Shown piece after piece: positions 62,481 through 64,000 of a stretch of DNA of 64,000 nt (the first letter of the stretch is position 1; each line of letters starts with the position of its first letter). The notes under the pieces were generated by a model that saw only the letters and a program-made list of their open reading frames with translations, was not told the DNA's origin and ran no database searches. This stretch comes from Algoriphagus mannitolivorans DSM 15301. GTDB lineage: Bacteria > Bacteroidota > Bacteroidia > Cytophagales > Cyclobacteriaceae. The stretch covers positions 1-64,000 of the forward strand of contig NZ_AUBV01000007.1 of NCBI RefSeq assembly GCF_000429425.1, written 5' to 3'. The translations under genes were made by a program, and so were the position numbers.

Positions 62481-63851
62481 ATGGAAAGAAGAGACTTTAT
62501 GAAAAAGACCGCGTTGGCAACAGCGGCTTTTGGAATCCCTACAATTGTGCCGGCTTCTGTTTTTGGGAAAAATGCTCCCAGCAATAGGATTACGATAGGT
62601 CAGATTGGCTGCGGAAGAATAGCCAGAGAACATGATATTCCGGGAACATGGAGGCATGAAGTAGCCCAATTTGTGGCGGTGTCTGATGTGGATAGTAAGC
62701 GGATGGCAGATGGTAAAAAATACATCGAAGAGTACTACACCAAAAAAATGGGGAAACCTTATGTGGATGTAAAGCAGTATGGGGATTACCGGGAAATGTT
62801 GCTCAATAAGGAAATTGATGCAGTGATTATTTCTACTCCTGATCATTGGCACTCCCAGCCAGCCATGGAAGCGGCTTTGGCAGGAAAACATATTTATGTT
62901 CAAAAACCCACTTCCTTGACGATTAAAGAAGGAAGGCAATTAGTAAATGTGGTTAATAAAACCGGAGTCGTTCTCCAGTTGGGCACACAGCAGCGTTCTA
63001 GTGAACAATTTAGAATCGCTGCAGAACTGGTCCGAAATGGGAGAATCGGAAAGTTGCATACCGTGAGAATTGGACTTCCGGGAGATCCTTCCGGGCCAGA
63101 TGCAGCACCGATGCCGATTCCTTCCAATTTGAATTTTGACATGTGGCTGGGCTCTACTCCGGAACTTCCGTATTCTGAAATAGGTGTACATCCTCAACAT
63201 GACTATAGTCGGCCAGGCTGGTTGAGACATGAGAATTATGGAGCAGGGATGATTACCGGTTGGGGACAGCATCATTTTGATTCAGCAGCCTGGGGAATGG
63301 ATACTGAGCTTACGGGGCCAAGGTACATCGAGGCCGTAGCTGAATTTCCGAGAGCGGGTTTCTGGAATGTACATGGAGATTTTATGGTCAAAGCCGAATA
63401 CGACAATGGAGTAGTCATGCTTACTTCTGGTGGATACCCGAACGGGATTCGGTATGAGGGTACGGAAGGCTGGATTTGGGTTTCAAGAGGTAGTTATGTG
63501 GCTTCTTCTTCCGATCCGGTAGCTCAAGGAAATAATGCCAAGGCTTTGGATGCTTCAGATCCTAAAATATTGAGTTCGGTCATCGGAGAAAATGAAATAA
63601 GATTGACCAGAAGTACTGAGCATCATGGAAATTGGCTGGATGCTATTCAAGGGAAAAATGAATTGCTTTCACCGGTCGAAATTGGTCACAGGGCTTGCTC
63701 AGTTTGTCTGGTTAGTCATATTGCCATGAAATTGGGAAGGAAGCTCACTTGGGATCCCGCCAAAGAAGAATTTGTGAATGATCCCGAAGCGAATTCACAT
63801 CTGAGTCGTACACAAAGAAGACCTTGGGGAACAGATTACGTCAAGGTTTAA
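62481..63851 (+). CDS. Exported Gfo/Idh/MocA-family oxidoreductase
   Basis: 456 residues. The N-terminus (MERRDFMKKTALATAAFGIPTIVPAS) is a Tat-like signal of the RRDF type. The NAD-binding fold has IGQIGCGRIAREHDIPG and the sugar-oxidoreductase motif IYVQKPTSLTIKEG with the catalytic lysine. The C-terminal domain has YSRPGWLRHENYGAGMITGWGQHHFDSAAWG. Such periplasmic members oxidise sugars or open glycosidic bonds through a keto intermediate. Downstream a lipoprotein gene follows, and upstream DUF6807, a carbohydrate operon. Confidence 0.93.
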   Translation: MERRDFMKKTALATAAFGIPTIVPASVFGKNAPSNRITIGQIGCGRIAREHDIPGTWRHEVAQFVAVSDVDSKRMADGKKYIEEYYTKKMGKPYVDVKQYGDYREMLLNKEIDAVIISTPDHWHSQPAMEAALAGKHIYVQKPTSLTIKEGRQLVNVVNKTGVVLQLGTQQRSSEQFRIAAELVRNGRIGKLHTVRIGLPGDPSGPDAAPMPIPSNLNFDMWLGSTPELPYSEIGVHPQHDYSRPGWLRHENYGAGMITGWGQHHFDSAAWGMDTELTGPRYIEAVAEFPRAGFWNVHGDFMVKAEYDNGVVMLTSGGYPNGIRYEGTEGWIWVSRGSYVASSSDPVAQGNNAKALDASDPKILSSVIGENEIRLTRSTEHHGNWLDAIQGKNELLSPVEIGHRACSVCLVSHIAMKLGRKLTWDPAKEEFVNDPEANSHLSRTQRRPWGTDYVKV

Positions 63852-63883
63852 TTGATTAGCAAAAATTACAAACGGAAAATAAA

Positions 63884-64000
63884 ATGCTGAATAAGCTATG
63901 GATGGCGTCTTTGGGGCTGGGAATTATGATTTCCTGTACCTCTAAAGAGACAAATATTGAATCTGCAGAAATGGAGTCGAAAGTAACTTTGATGACCTTG
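63884..64000 (+). CDS. Lipoprotein, N-terminal 39 residues (cut by window end)
   Basis: ATG 63884-63886 opens a frame that runs off the window. MLNKLWMASLGLGIMISC is a lipoprotein signal with Cys18 as the lipid site. The visible mature part is too short to name a family. It follows the Gfo/Idh/MocA gene by 32 bases, so it probably belongs to the same carbohydrate operon. Confidence 0.7.
   Translation, partial: MLNKLWMASLGLGIMISCTSKETNIESAEMESKVTLMTL

Noticed and set aside
1-64000. Prophage, integrative element or CRISPR-Cas locus
   Set aside because: No integrase, structural phage genes, cas genes or regular repeat-spacer pattern were seen; the only mobile sequence is the IS end at 1-359.

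Overview
The window looks like a chromosome segment of a Gram-negative Bacteroidota bacterium, most likely of the Cyclobacteriaceae (Algoriphagus-like; genus is inference). Evidence: many signal peptides ending in Ala-Gln, lipoproteins, outer-membrane barrels, promoters of the Bacteroidota type (TAnnTTTG at -7), weak Shine-Dalgarno sequences, and protein families typical of the group (BF3164-like propeller lipoprotein, DUF6909-like protein, DUF6807/PmoA-like protein, split MetH). Gene content is mostly housekeeping and ecological; there is no prophage or CRISPR array.

Layout. 1-4.7 kb is an accessory edge: the 3' end of an IS256-type element, an AT-rich orphan gene whose 3' end is cut by that element, and a large single-chain type IIG restriction-modification protein whose gene carries two copies of a 37-bp palindromic repeat inside the coding sequence. 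4.8-11.6 kb (minus strand) is a secreted peptide/amide-degradation block: an M28 peptidase and three tandem exported amidohydrolases, two of which lack the HxH metal motif. 11.8-19.6 kb is a possible undescribed exopolysaccharide system: a lone receiver protein, a membrane HEAT-repeat protein, a processive GT2 synthase, a YaiO-type TPR/beta-barrel protein and an unknown anchored protein, facing an LTA-synthase-type phosphotransferase. 19.7-25.9 kb holds a methyltransferase, msrA, a DUF6909/nucleoside-phosphorylase-like protein, an M20 hydrolase and a NagB-type sugar-phosphate isomerase. 26-35.3 kb holds two identical tRNA-Asp genes, accA, a metallo-hydrolase/patatin/acyltransferase cassette, ATP-grasp, leucyl aminopeptidase, an esterase and AceK.

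35.6-44.7 kb holds a lipoprotein, a CoA-pyrophosphatase-like Nudix enzyme, a DUF819 transporter, a small ferredoxin, a YbjQ protein, a very large hybrid sensor kinase and an outer-membrane protein. 44.8-49.8 kb is a methionine unit: SAM-I riboswitch, metH split into two overlapping genes, and metF, closed by a strong terminator. 49.8-53.3 kb holds an HMG-CoA-lyase-like enzyme, a PepSY membrane protein, a tiny secreted four-cysteine peptide next to a BF3164-like lipoprotein, and a decayed Uma2 gene. 53.3-57.5 kb (minus strand) is DNA/RNA housekeeping: rsmE, a MerR regulator, dprA and a DEAD-box helicase with a long 5' leader. 57.8-64 kb is a serine hydrolase, a flavin oxidoreductase and a carbohydrate group (ThuA-like, DUF6807, Gfo/Idh/MocA, and a lipoprotein cut by the window edge).

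All calls are from reading sequence and translated motifs; no database search was possible.
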